Source: Linnemannia schmuckeri (taxonomy: Eukaryota > Mortierellomycota > Mortierellomycetes > Mortierellales > Mortierellaceae). Taken from it: a stretch of DNA of 64,000 nt. The translations under genes and the position numbers were made by a program. Numbering within the stretch: position 1 is the stretch's first letter; every line of letters starts with the position of its first letter. Under the pieces are notes generated by a model. It was not told where the DNA came from. It did not search any database and saw nothing but the letters and a program-made list of their open reading frames with translations. Where the stretch lies: assembly GCA_029449235.1 (NCBI GenBank), contig JANATG010000015.1:1302001-1366000 (forward strand), read 5' to 3'. Below are positions 1 through 12,149 of this stretch, piece by piece.

Positions 1-377
1 GAGCCATAGCGCGCAATTACAAGAAAAAAAAATATCCGCCAAAAACCCTATGGATGGGCTGGAAACACATATGACCAACCATACATAAAAATGAGCGTTT
101 GTATTTTTATAATTGAACGCAAACAATCGCAGAATCGCAAAAAAGGAAAAAGAAAAAGGAGACAGAAGGTGGGGGGGAGGGCATGAGGGAAGAGAAGGAA
201 CACGATGGAAGGGAGAGAGCCGCATGCAGACAAGATACATACACAAACACAAAACAAACAGAAACAGCATAAGTTCATAATACTTGTATGCAAGGGAATT
301 AAAATAATAATAATAAACACTCTTTTCTGTCAAATGCTCATGCGAAAATGGGCGATAGATCCGAAAAGAACACTTAC

Positions 378-3048
378 ATCGTCAAACATGCTGGTCGCGC
401 TGGCAGGCCGGATCGTATTCATCTCACTCCCCGCACTCGAGTGCGACAGCCGACGGATGATCTCACCTGCTAATTGATAGATACGAGAAAACAAAGGGGT
501 ATTAGTTAGTGTCGGTGTCATTGTGGAGTGTCAATGGCCCAGTGCTCATGCCATTCAGATACCCATGCCCACTTCATGGTTCACAATTGCCTCGGCATAA
601 CTCGTCCGACATTGATGCCCGGATGATCCACTTTGTTCCTTTCTCACTCCTCCTTTCCTTTACCTTATCCCTCCTTCTTCCTCCACATATACAATACACC
701 CTCCTTGATCTGGCCAACTCTCTCCTGTTCCTGTCATTTCAAGTAGTAGTCCTCCCGTTCGCCTATTTCCCCCTTTCCCCGATGGTACACTCTTGTTATC
801 CATCGATGGTTGTAGTAATAGTAGCAGACATTAATTTCATCCGCATCCTTCTTACCCTTTCTTCCCTAACACTTCCCCTCCCACCTCTTTTTTCTGAAAA
901 ATCCCTAGTCCAGCCGAAAGATAAATTTCTGCGACAGTGCGATCCTTGACTTTGGCGACAATCATGGCCCTTTTTTTTCCCTGCATCCCTCCATCCTTAG
1001 TATATTATCGCAACCAGGATACCGGGCTGTCGCTTCTCCTTTATTTCTCTTTCTTTTTCTCCTTCGATATCTTCTCCAGTCGCTCTAACGAACGAAAAGT
1101 TGTCGCAGAAACCAAAGATATCATCCAGCCACCACTTTATTTTATCGTCAATTGCGATTGTGCCCATCACAAAAAAGCCCTTTCATATTTCTCTGCCAAC
1201 CTTCTCGCTGCTCATATTTTTGTCCAGAACAAAGCCAAGCATTTTTCAAATCGCTACCCCAAATCGCAAAAACAAGAAATTCGCGTGATCCAAAGCAAAA
1301 AGGAAAAGCTTACAGGTGGTGTTATCGCCAGGGACGGTGAGGGTTCGACGACTCAACAGGCCATCAGCCTTGGCCCACGACGACAGATATGCACCGCCTT
1401 GTTGTTGTTGACTACTAGAAGTCTCATCAGGGGATGGCGCAATATTGTGAAGGTCATGTTGATTAATGTCGAGAGCAGAGTTCGCAGGTGTCATTTCGTT
1501 GTCCATGCCCCCAAAGTAGACCGTTGATACGGTTGAAGTTGAGGGCGATACGGACGATGGATGTGGGATATGTTGTTGTGCCGAGGAGGAGGGGGTGTGC
1601 AAGGGTTGTAGTTGTGGCTGTGTAGGGCTAGTGTGTGTCTGTGCATACAACTCCGAGGATGACGAAGAGGAGTATTGTCCATTCGATAATTGCTGCTTCT
1701 GCTGTTGTTGGAAGAGCTGAAAGTGGTCTGTGGCGGGATTGGAGGCAGAGGGGAAGGAGTGGTGTCGAGTGGAGTGTGCCTGTTGTTGTTGCTGTTGTTG
1801 CTGTTGTTGTTGAGGTGATAGGTTGGAGGAGGAGGATGTGAAGGAATGATGGTGGTGGTGGGAGTGGAAGGGGAAGGGAGGCATGGCAAGGACGCCCATT
1901 GATGTAATAGTTGTATCAGACGGCGACGACTCGGACTTTATGGTGGGCAAAGCAGTTGACGAAGAGGAAGAAGAAGAAGCTGAAGTGGCAGTGGCAGTGG
2001 TAGAAATAGATGAAGTATTTAAAAAAGGATCTGTAGGAAATGTGGCAGGGTTCTGCAGTTGTTGTAATTGTTGTTGCTGTTGCTGAGGTGGAGTTGGATA
2101 CGAGAATTGAAGAGGATGGAGGGCGTAGAGGGGGTGAAGAGGATGAACAGCTGGGAAGGAGGATGTTGTGAACGAGGAAGAGGAAGGAAGAGAAGAAAGA
2201 GGAAAAGTGTGCCGTTGTTGTTGTTGTTGAGGATGAAGCTTTTGAATAAATGGAGGCTGCGGTTGTGCTTGAGCTTGCGGTTGCGGTTGCGGTTGCGATA
2301 CGGAGGATTGGAATTGGAGGGAGGGTGCCGAGTGGTGTCGCTCAGAAGCAAAAACTTTTTCTTGTTGGATGTATGGGTCTTCTACTTTGACTTCAGGAGT
2401 AAGCGCGGTTGTGTCTGCGGTTGTAGCTGTGCCTGTGCTTGTCGCAAGAATGGAAGAATGCTGCTGCAGCAGATGCTGTGTCTGTTGCTGTTGATCGAGG
2501 AGGCGTTTGCGCTGTTGAAGTTGAATCCGCTGCACCTGGAGTTGCGCCTGAAGGTGGTGCTGTTGCAGTGCGAGTCGCTGTTGTTCAAATTCGCTTTGCA
2601 GCTGCAGTTGCTGCTGTGGCTGTGAGGACTGTAGTTGCTGTTGCTTGTTGATATGCGAGGCAGGGTAAAAAGGGATTCCTTGCTGTTGCTGTTGTTGTTG
2701 CTGTTGTTGTTGCTGTTGAAGGAGAGGCGACTGTTGCTGAGGCAGGAGTGGGTTGCTGTTGTTGAACAGTGAAGAAGAGGATGACAAAGAGAACTTTTGT
2801 AGTTGCTGTTGTTGTTGACCGAGAGTTGGGGTAGGGAAGAAGGGGTCTGCAGAAGGAGGCAAGATATTGGAGGAAGGAGAGGAGAAGGACGTCGGTGGAG
2901 GAGTATTATAATTGTTATGGAGGTTGTGATGATCGATATCGATATCAGATGGAATAGAAGGATTAAGAAGAGGATTAGAGGAGGTGGAAGAAGAAGTACT
3001 AGTGATGTTATGAAGAGGCGAGTGTGCCGAAGGAGGAAAGTGAGCCAT
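378..3048 (-). CDS. Partial polyQ-rich protein, possible transcriptional regulator
   Basis: The gene starts at the ATG at 3048 in a good context (ACCATGG). Its first exon, 1314-3048, encodes about 578 residues dominated by glutamine runs, poly-Ser, His and Pro tracts, with no folded domain that I recognise. A GTAAGC donor follows at 1308-1313. The next exon I can support is 378-469: it is preceded by a branch-like CTAAC and a TTAGCAG acceptor and closed by a GTAAGT donor at 372-377. The phases agree (1 then 2). This second exon encodes a short, more normal stretch (GEIIRRLSHSSAG...). The gene then leaves the window on the left. Q-rich disordered regions like this are common in fungal transcription factors and Mediator-type coactivators, but that is only inference because no DNA-binding domain lies in the visible part. 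The 0.84 kb intron could hide a further exon. Confidence 0.6.
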
Positions 3049-5637
3049 GGTATCAGAAACGGGAAGGCAGAGACTCTTTTTAAGAAGGGGAGGGGGGAGA
3101 GAGAGGAAGGAAGAGGAGGCGGGGGGAAGGTGGACGTGAACGAGGAAAGAGAAGGATGAAGGGAAGCCAAAGGGGCAGAGTCAGAGAGCAAGAGCGACTG
3201 ACAATCAGCGACTGCCAGCGAGTGTAAAGTGCGAATGCGAATGGGCTGATGAGAGACAGCGTGTGAAATCAGACCAACAATAATAAACAACAAACAGGAA
3301 GGGCGTGCGCGCGTGCTGGTGCTGCTGATGGGTGCGTGTAAAGAGTGCGATCGGGTTATAATAGAGTCGCCTATAGTTTTAAAAGGGCTTATGCTTGAAG
3401 GGGGTTAGTTATTGGTTATAGTTGTGCCGTTGGTGATGTAGCTGGGGAGAAGGGGGACAGAGGAGAGAAGGCAAGGAGGAGTGGATGAGCTAGACTGAGT
3501 GACCTGATGGAGGAGAGTGCGTGCGATTCATGGCTGAAAACAGGAGACGTGCTGTGTGTGATACGACATGGTATGGTGCGGACACACCTGCGCTTCGTTG
3601 TGTTGTTCTGTCTGTTCTGTGTGTGAATTGTCTCGCACATTTTTCATATATCTCGATTGATGTCCCGATGGGTCAAGAAGGACCAGTCGAGACGGATTGA
3701 GCCTGCACTCTCGCCTTCCAATTGTATGGTTGTCGCGAATGACGACAGAAATCCGCGACAAAAATGATCAAATATAAAAAAATGCGCGCACCCGTGCAAA
3801 TAAGAATAAGGCTTCAACCCCCTTTATCTGCCAATTGCATGAACGGGGAATATGCAATTGCCATTTACATAAAAATTTTTGCGCAACTTTTTTTTTTTTT
3901 TCCTTTCCCCTTGTCGCGTTTTCCTCTCAAATCCATCCATCTTATCCTTCGCCCCTCTCTCTTTCTTTTCCTTTTCTTCCTCCCTTTGATCTGCTCTGTC
4001 CATCTCTCATTCCCTTTTCAGGTGGAGTGAGTGGGTTCTCAACAACCAACTCTAAACAAGACAAAAAAAAAATGCGCGCGTTTACGTTTCCTCCTTCTCG
4101 CCCCCCTCCCTCCTCTCCTTCTTCAACCCCTTCCCTTCCTCTTTTTTATTTCTGCTCACTATCTTCGGCCCAATTAAACAGCCCTCACGCTCTTCACCGC
4201 ATCGCTCTCTCGTCTTTTGCTCTCTCCCTCACTGGTTCTCATGCCTTCTTTTCCTTTTTACCCTGCTTATGTCCCAGGTACACACTACACCACATATCTT
4301 CTTTTTTCCCTATACTACTTTAATGCATCTGGATTAGGACGAAAAGATAAACAATAACAAATAAACAGGACAAGTACCTCCGCGGTTTTTTCAGCAATCC
4401 TTCCAAGGATGGAACAAACGAAGGAGACCAAGAAAAGAAGAACAGCATGATCATCCATGCTCGTTAGTTACCCGGATCAAAAATGGTCACCCTTCCACTG
4501 TCTTGTCGCACTTTTTTTGTTTTCCAGGAGACAAAAAATACAACAAGGAAGGTAAGAGCACGGGAGGAAAAACTGATCGCGCGCTCTTTTTTTTCATCTT
4601 TTCAGGCAGAAAGATACGACAATCATTCGTTGAAAAAAAAAATAGTACGTACATGTACTGTACATCCTTCATTTCCTCACTAAAACAGCGCAGAAATTGT
4701 CCAAACCCCATGCAGGCCATATCCCTTCGTCTGTTTCGGAAGCTTTTTCGCTTCCAATTTTTGCGGGTGGGATATGTGACTCGCGACAGAGGAAGGGATA
4801 CGGTAGTTGCCTTTGAATAGACTGCATCTTTATTATTAATAAAAACCAGCGAAAATACTGTCGACCAACCAAAGAAAGAAGCTATAATACAATAAAGTGA
4901 AAGCCAATGAATAAACGGAAAAGGGAGTCGCAAACCGCGTAAGAAATCTCATGTCTTTACTCCTTAGCCAATTTTTGGCATAGCGTCTCCCTCTTTATTA
5001 TCTTTAGCTTTTAATTGGAAGCTTAGTGGAGTAAGAAAGACGAAAGGGAATCACAAGCCGCGTAACCACCCAGGTTTGTGCTCTCCTCTTGAACCACACT
5101 ATAGACATCGCTTCTATTGATTTGGATAACTATTCCCCAATTCGCCTCTTTTTTCTTTCATTTCTTTCGTTCGAGCTTTATTTGTATTGGCTCTTTTCCT
5201 TTCCTTTTCTTCAATTTGGTAACTTTCTTCCCCGCGCGCTGTATCTCGGTCAACACAAGCAACGTCTTCTTTGTTTACTGCTTTATTCGTCGGTTTTATA
5301 TTCATTCTATTTCCAGTTAAGAAGTTTATTACCGCGACTCACACAAAGTAAGGTGATATTTCTTTGTTTACTTTCAACATTCTTTTTTTTATTTTTTTTC
5401 TTATTTTTTTTCCGATTGAGTACCAATTGACCAGCAAGAGCCAAGTACCTAACAAGTCCAATAGCTGCTGACTACCTCATATGTTCAACAACAACGCTGC
5501 CGAACATTTTGTCATCATCTTTCAAACAAAAAGTCAAAAACACACAAGCAATCAGTAACTCAAACAAGAAACGTGTTTCGATCCAAATGAAGAAAAAAAA
5601 AAAAAAAAAAAAGCTGTATTGCACCTCCTCCTCCCAT
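3049..5637. other. Intergenic: upstream region of polyQ gene and downstream region of TACC gene
   Basis: About 2.6 kb between two minus-strand genes. The part next to 3048 would be the promoter and leader of the polyQ gene. It is purine-rich on the plus strand, meaning CT-rich on the transcribed side, as in other promoters of this window. 3900-4330 is a long pyrimidine-rich tract on the plus strand. A homopolymer A run lies near 5593. Short open frames here lack codon structure, splice logic or recognisable domains, so I call no gene. Confidence 0.6.
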
Positions 5638-6002
5638 CTAACTAAGCTTAGCGATCAGTTCTTCGCTAAACAAAATCAAATCCTCATTCTCCTTATTCTT
5701 AATCTCAAGCGCCTGCTCCAACGTCCGCATCTGCATCTCCTGCCGACTCAACTGGCCTTTCAACATGGTCACCTCGTTCTCGAAAACAATCCGAGTCTGT
5801 TCCATTTCTTGGGAGGCTACCACAAATTTCGCGTCCGCGTGGGCCTTGACTTTTTCGTAGCGTGCTTCCGAGGTTTCAAAATCTTGTTTGAGAGACTCGA
5901 CTGCGTTCCTGAGGATTCCTTCGTTCTATTGGTTAGATTGGTTTGAGGGTGGGGTGGAGATGAAGTTGAGGATGAGGATGGTGCACAAGACACACAAAAT
6001 AG

Positions 6003-6036
<34 letters not shown>

Positions 6037-9000
6037 ACGGGGGAAGAGATAGAGCGAAAAGAAGGGGGAAAGCGGATCAGGGAGCAATCGAGAAATAGAG
6101 AGAAGCTGCGTTAGTGCATTTATTTTATCCCATTCTAATAATTGTCTCTAAAACCAAAATGCAGATCGTCCTTGCATTGTTTTGACCTTTCCCCGTCCAG
6201 TCTTCTTGCGACGCAAAAACAAAACAAACGCGCAAATACATCAAAAAAAAAGTCGCGATCTGCGTAAAAAAAAACAATTGGGTGCACATTCGATGCACTC
6301 GTGCATACATATATGCCCGAGAGTCCAACTGTGTATATGTGGTGCCAAGATACGTTACCTCAACATGCTTGTGGTTCAGGGCCTTAAGCTCATCATACCG
6401 CGACTTGAGCAGAATAAACGCTTCCTCAGTCTCCTCCTTACTCTCCGTCAGTTTGACGTTTTGTTCCTTGATTGTCTGGATTTCCTTTGCCGTACTCACT
6501 AAAAAACACAAAGAAACAAAAAAAATCAATATAAAGAATATAATTAATTAGATAGTTCATGATCGAACAGGGTCTTAGACCCAGTATTTTGGAAATTGCG
6601 AGCAGCGCTCTCAGTTTGCGTAACACCATTTTTGCGAATCATCTCCCGTCCATCCCATCCCATCTTCACTTTTTGATTACTGTCCTGAGACAATAAAGCC
6701 TAGGTAAAAAAAGCCGTAGTATGAAAAAAGAGCAGGCGATGTTGATGGCTAGCAAAGCTAACAGCACCGTTATGCACAATTACGAGGCTCCCGTTCGCAA
6801 ACCGCCAAAACTAAGCAAACCATACATAAACACACTCGCCAACAAAAACAACAATGCCGCGGGAAAAGCTATCCAATCAAAAAGTTGCGACAAGCAAAAA
6901 AAGAGAGAGATAGAGTCGCATACGCGAAAAGTCCAAAAAAGGAGTCTGGCTAAAGGTCGTTCCATACAATAACACCACTGTGTCTCCACATACACCCCGC
7001 ATACGCACAAATGCGTTCATGTCTCTCTCTCCTCCGATAGATCCAGTTTCCCATCCTAATCTCCCTTAATGGGTTCCAATGCATTCTGTCGTCCATTTTT
7101 TTCTGTGAGCGCGCGCCTATTTTCCTGCCGTCCTTGTTTTTGTCGCGCATGATTGTTTCTGCTTGGTACTTTAGCAACATACCTGCAATGTCCGCAAGAC
7201 TCGACTCGAATTCATCCAGAACACTCTTCAATTGCGCCTTTTCTCGCCTCTCCTTCTCCAGTGCCGACTTCAATTCCTCAATCTCCTGCTGGAATATCGT
7301 CGCCTCTTGTTCAGCCTATTATAAAAAAAAGTATGCGAGTTAATAATATATTGCGCATTGGATAATGAGGTTAATGATATTGCGTATCGAGGAACGTGAA
7401 TGAGAGTAGATAAATAATGCGCGTTGAAAATGGCATTTTAGAGTAAGTGCTAGCTAGGGAGCCAGCCGAGGTCAAAGGGCGATACATGAAAAGACACGTC
7501 GTACTTTTCTCCGCCCCTAGGCATATTACGCGGAAAGAAAAGAAAAGAAGCGCACATTGTGGATAGCGAACAACAGAAGGAAGCTGAAAAACTACTTACT
7601 GAACGCTCGTATTCCTCCCTGATCTCATTCGTGATTTCGATACGCAGGTCCATCCGCACATTTTTTTTCATATCCTATTTACCGTGGTAGTGTAAACATA
7701 ACAGAGCGAGGATTAGCAGCAAGTCCAGCATATATATATGTATGGCTTATAGTCGTCAAACCAATATCATAACACGAACCTCCATTTCACGGATGCTGTA
7801 GCGGGGCGCGTCGAGATTAGTCGAGTCTCGGATACGAGAGGACAACATCATGCCACTGGGACGCCTCACAAGTCCACCTTCCTTCCTGTCGATCAATACG
7901 CTCAAGTTCCCCGCGGATCCACTTCCCATATCCAAATCGTCATCGTGTAACGTCCGGGAGTCCTTATCGCTTCCTGGAGTAGCGTCGTCCGTAACCGCGA
8001 ATGTTACCGACGGCCCGTTGCCCGTCGTAGTCGTGGTTGCGGCCGAGTCTGCTAAAGAGTCCTTAGACGAGGATGATGAAGCTGGTGTTGAGGGTGTTGC
8101 TTCCAAAGCAGCATTGGCTGCAGCAATCGCCTTCTCTCTGTCAATGGCCGCCTGGGACAGCAGCTGGCTGACTTCGGTCTTGTTTTTGGTTCGTTCCCTG
8201 GCCTTGGATAACAAATCTTCCAGCAGGTGGGACCGTTTCTCAAGGATTTGAGCCTTCTTGGACGCCGTTGGTGAAGTGGTCGTTATTGATGAGGGGGAAT
8301 GTTGTTGTGTTTGTTGAGGGGATGCAAACGTCGCTTCGGGAGATGACAGAGCAGGGGTATAAGAAGAGGTCAAAACACTTGCCTCCCCCAGATTCGTCGA
8401 CGCCATAAGCGAGGTTCCATGAGGAGGTGTGTGGGGCGAGAAAGTTGGTGGCGCTGGGAACAACTCTGTAGAGAGACCTGAACTGCCTGGTCCCGACGAC
8501 ATGGCTGCTCCAAAGGAAGGCAACGGCTGGTGGTTATGGTGGCTGTGCAAGAATCCTGGCGGGTGGGTGGCGGGTGGGCTGATGTCGAGTCGGGATATCT
8601 CGGCACTGCTCGACATCCATTCGGCAAAGGACTGGGCATGGCTCTCGTGGATATCAAGCGAGTCGTGAAGTTGCATCTCCTCGTTGGCAAGGGCCTCCGA
8701 GACAGAGTGATTGTAATGAATGTCGTCCGAGTCGTCCAGATCCGAGTCGTCAATGTGTAAGTGGACTTTGGGACTCAGTTGTTTGTTGTTGTGGTTTCTG
8801 GACTCGGGTTCATCGTGGACGTTAACATTTTGCACAACGATGTCGACTTCGACGTGATTAATATCAACTGGGTCCTGGTCGTCAAACTCCTGCTGCTGGT
8901 GCTGCTTGGAATCAGAAGCGTCGTCGTTCAGCCCGTTGCCGTCGCCGTTACCGTTTGCAGGGTGACCGGGTGAGGTTGCCAACGGCGAGTGAAGAGCAGG

Positions 9001-11024
9001 GTCTGCTCCTCCATGGTGATTATCCAATGGGTGGACTCCCAGACCATCCTCTGCCCCGGAGGCAGGCGACAATGGCAAGGGAGGGTGAGAAGTGTTGGTG
9101 GCGTTCGAAACTGGTGGTGATCGACCTGAAAGCGAGTCCTTGTCCGCATTTGACGGCGGACCTCCCCGACTGGCAACAAAGGACTTGCCACCCGCACCAG
9201 TGGCGCCGTTCAGGAAAGAAGAGTCCATAATATCATCCATGCCCTGACTGTCACTCATGACCTGATCCAACGACAACTGTCCAATCGAGTTTGAAAGGTC
9301 CCGTGGGGAATGGCTGCTTCCTCTCGTCACAGCTCGTGCTAAGGGACTCGAGGGTGTTCTAGTTCCCGTACGAGAAGTCCTGAGTTTTGGGTGTGGCTCC
9401 TTGTCCGACAATGCATCGTCAGTCGAGTCCAAAAATGACTCTTCTCCTGTGGCAGCACTATCAGCCGTCCGCTGTCGCCGAGTTCTAAACGCGGGAGACT
9501 GGCCGCGGGAGGTATTGTTACTCTTGCGTGACCCAAAGGGTGAAGTCGATTGCTGCATCAGGTTACTGAGATAGGCGTCTGCGTCCAGATCGATGGCGCT
9601 CATACTAGGGCTGAAAGGATCTTCAATCTCGCCCTCCAAGATTCTCAAGTGCTCTGGATCCGAGACAACAAATGAAACATGTCCTGAATGGTGAAGGTCC
9701 ATATCGTCATCATCATCACCCATGCCCATAGGATCCTCCTTTCCGATCATGGCATTGAACGACGCCAGACTGTCGGACGAGAGCTGGCGAGAGTGGTATT
9801 TGCCGTTGCCCGTGCTAACACGAGAACTGGGCCTAGAAGTTGGGCGAGAGGTAGGACGGGATGTGGGCCGAGAGGAGGAAGGGGTCGAGTAGACTCCCAG
9901 GTCGTTCCCGACAAGGCCTCCTATTGATCCCGCACTGAGGTTGACAGGGCTGCCTGAGCGTGTAGGGGAGTTGGCTCCCAGGCCCACTGGATCCAGATGT
10001 GCGCCTGGTGAGCCGACTCTGTTGAAGGGCACTGTCCGGAGGGGTCTCGAGGACTTGAATCCCCCACTGCCTGCGCTGCCATTCGAAGGTGTTGGCGAGA
10101 GGATCGTCATGCTGGTGTTCCCGTCATCGTTGTTGTTTGCTGCTGTCAATCCTCCTACTTGATCCTCTGACATACTTCCATTCCCAATGTGGTTCTTGCT
10201 CGTGTTGCTGTTGTTATGGGTGCGGTCAGCATGATCCTGAACAATGGTCTCGTCAGCAGCTGCTCCAGTAGCTATATCGATCTCTGCGATGACAGGCTCC
10301 AGATCTGCCTTCTTGGGTGCCGAGAATTTGCTTAGTGTGCTCCTGAGGGTCGAGACTCTCTGCTTTGCCGTAGTAGTTGTAGTAGTTGTTCCGGTTGGTG
10401 ATGTGGTTGAGGAGGAGGAGGTCAATGGTTTCCGAGTGAGGGGTTTGGGCCTTGAAGCAGGTACAGCCTTTGGTGGTGCTGCAGGAGGCGGGGTAACAGG
10501 AGTTTCATTATTATTGCTATCGTCATGGCTGCTGGCGGACGGAGCGGAGGAAGGGTTGAAGGAAGAGTTGAAAGAGGATTTGAATGCTGAGGGTGATGAG
10601 GATGCAAATGGGTTGAAGGACGACGAGTTGAACGACGTCTTTGATGGCGGTGGTGGAATCGCGAACTAATTGGTTGAAAAGTGTTTCCGTGCAGGCACAG
10701 AGAGTAGAATTAGAGAAACAGGGCCAATAACAACAGCAGCAAGTAGTGATGGCGCTTTTGTGAACGCGAATTCGCTTTTTTTTTTTTTTTTTTACCTCGG
10801 CTTCTCCGGCGGCGGCGAGGATGGCGTCGAGATCGTAGGTGCCTCGCTTGAGAGGAGGCAATTCCTAAAAAGTTCGTTGATGGATCAAAAAGGTGAAGGT
10901 GAGTTGTTCAGCTTTAGTCGTCCTTTTTGTTCCTGTGAGTGAGAGTAAGTTGGGGTATGCAGCCTCGTTGTTGTTGCTGTTGTTTTGATTTTTGTTTACT
11001 TACAGGCGAGTCTTCTGGGTCCAT
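5638..11024 (-). CDS. TACC-family (transforming acidic coiled-coil) protein
   Basis: Seven exons: 11004-11024, 10796-10864, 7780-10665, 7600-7674, 7183-7315, 6359-6498 and 5638-5925. They sum to 3612 nt (about 1203 aa) with consistent phases. TACC proteins sit at spindle poles/centrosomes and recruit the XMAP215/TOG microtubule polymerase; the fission yeast member is Alp7. The last ~210 residues (993-1203) form a continuous coiled coil ending in the family's signature: a RYEKVKAHADAKF-like segment, then LEQALEIKNKENEDL and a terminal EELIAKL. The first two exons encode a short motif (LPPLKRGTYDLDAIL) that probably is a conserved N-terminal site. Between them one 2.9 kb exon encodes some 960 disordered residues rich in Ser, Asp, His and Pro, including an SRPT repeat near 9830-9888. 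Most donors are GTAAGT/GTATGT/GTAACG; the large exon uses GTTCGT, and the second exon's donor opens onto an A-run (GTAAAA). The TACC assignment rests on the C-terminus and is strong; partners are inferred. Confidence 0.85.
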
Positions 11025-12149
11025 GGCTATTGTTGGTTGTTTTTTGTTGGTATTACTGCTGTTGTTATTGTTGGGTGTGCTTGTTGTTGTTATTATTGCT
11101 GTTGTTGATATGGATGAAGGAGAGTGCTGGTCAAGATCAATTGAGAGTGGTGCGTGGAGAAGGAGAAAGAAAAGAAAAAAAAAAAAAGCAACAAAATGGC
11201 AGAAATAAAAGCGGGAGAAAGAAAGAAAGAGTGCTTTGCTGGAAATGAAATAAAGAAGAGGGGAGGACAAAGACGAAAGAAGGAATAAGAATCCTCTAGG
11301 CTCTACCCCGAGAAACACTTTGGAAGAACGCTTCACTCTGTCACTCCGTCCCTCTCTCGCTCTGTCACCCACCACCGACCACATTCATTTCATACAAACA
11401 CAAAACCCATTACCCCACCGACCGAACAGGGGTCTAAGGGGCGGACAGAAGACAGAAGGCAAAAGACAGAAAGAAGCACATGTCGCACTAAACCAAGGGA
11501 TACAGGCATGGACAATTGGAAAAAAAAAAAAAGATAGGACAAGGGCACGTCACCCCTTTTTCACTTCTCTTGGTGAAGTAAGAGGTAATCATCCTTTCTT
11601 TGCGCACTGTAAGCACGATTGTGCATGTCGATGCACAGGGGGCACATTGTTGTTGTTGCTTGTTGCCTGTCGTTGTTAATGCTGTTGGTTGTTGTTTCTC
11701 GTCAATTCCCTATGACGACGGATAAGGTCAATGGGACGAATAGCTCTCATTATCCTCACATGCCAGATGCCCTCCCGCACCTATATCTTCTCCATCTCCC
11801 TCAGCGGTATCTTTTTTCCCATTCATACTCACCCATTCCAGTGCTCCTAACATTGCTGCAGATGACTACCACTTACTATACAACCCCTCTGTTCTCTCCT
11901 TGCAGCTCTCTCTTTTCTCATGAACCCTCACTAACTATTCACACTCACTTTATCTGAACCCTGCTTCTTTCGTCAACCAATGTCTTTTTTTTATCACCTT
12001 GCTGCTCACACTCGCTTAATTGCTCACCACTCTTGCTGCCATTCATTTTTCATAAAACGTTCCCTCTCCTCTCCTTTGTTTCTGCCTTTTATTTCTTTTT
12101 CTGTCCGCTATGCACCCTTGTCCTAGACGCTCTTAGCGTAGTTTGAGGT
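11025..12149. other. Intergenic: TACC promoter and 3' flank of F-box gene
   Basis: About 1.1 kb. On the minus strand the stretch directly upstream of the TACC start (11025-11400) is rich in short TTG/AAC triplets and CT tracts, typical of a leader or promoter here. 11740-12110 is pyrimidine-rich. I see no coding exon. Confidence 0.5.

Noticed and set aside
2068..2625. Leu- and Val-rich plus-strand frames in the polyQ gene
   Set aside because: They are the complement of CAG/CAA glutamine codons (CTG/TTG read as Leu), a shadow effect.
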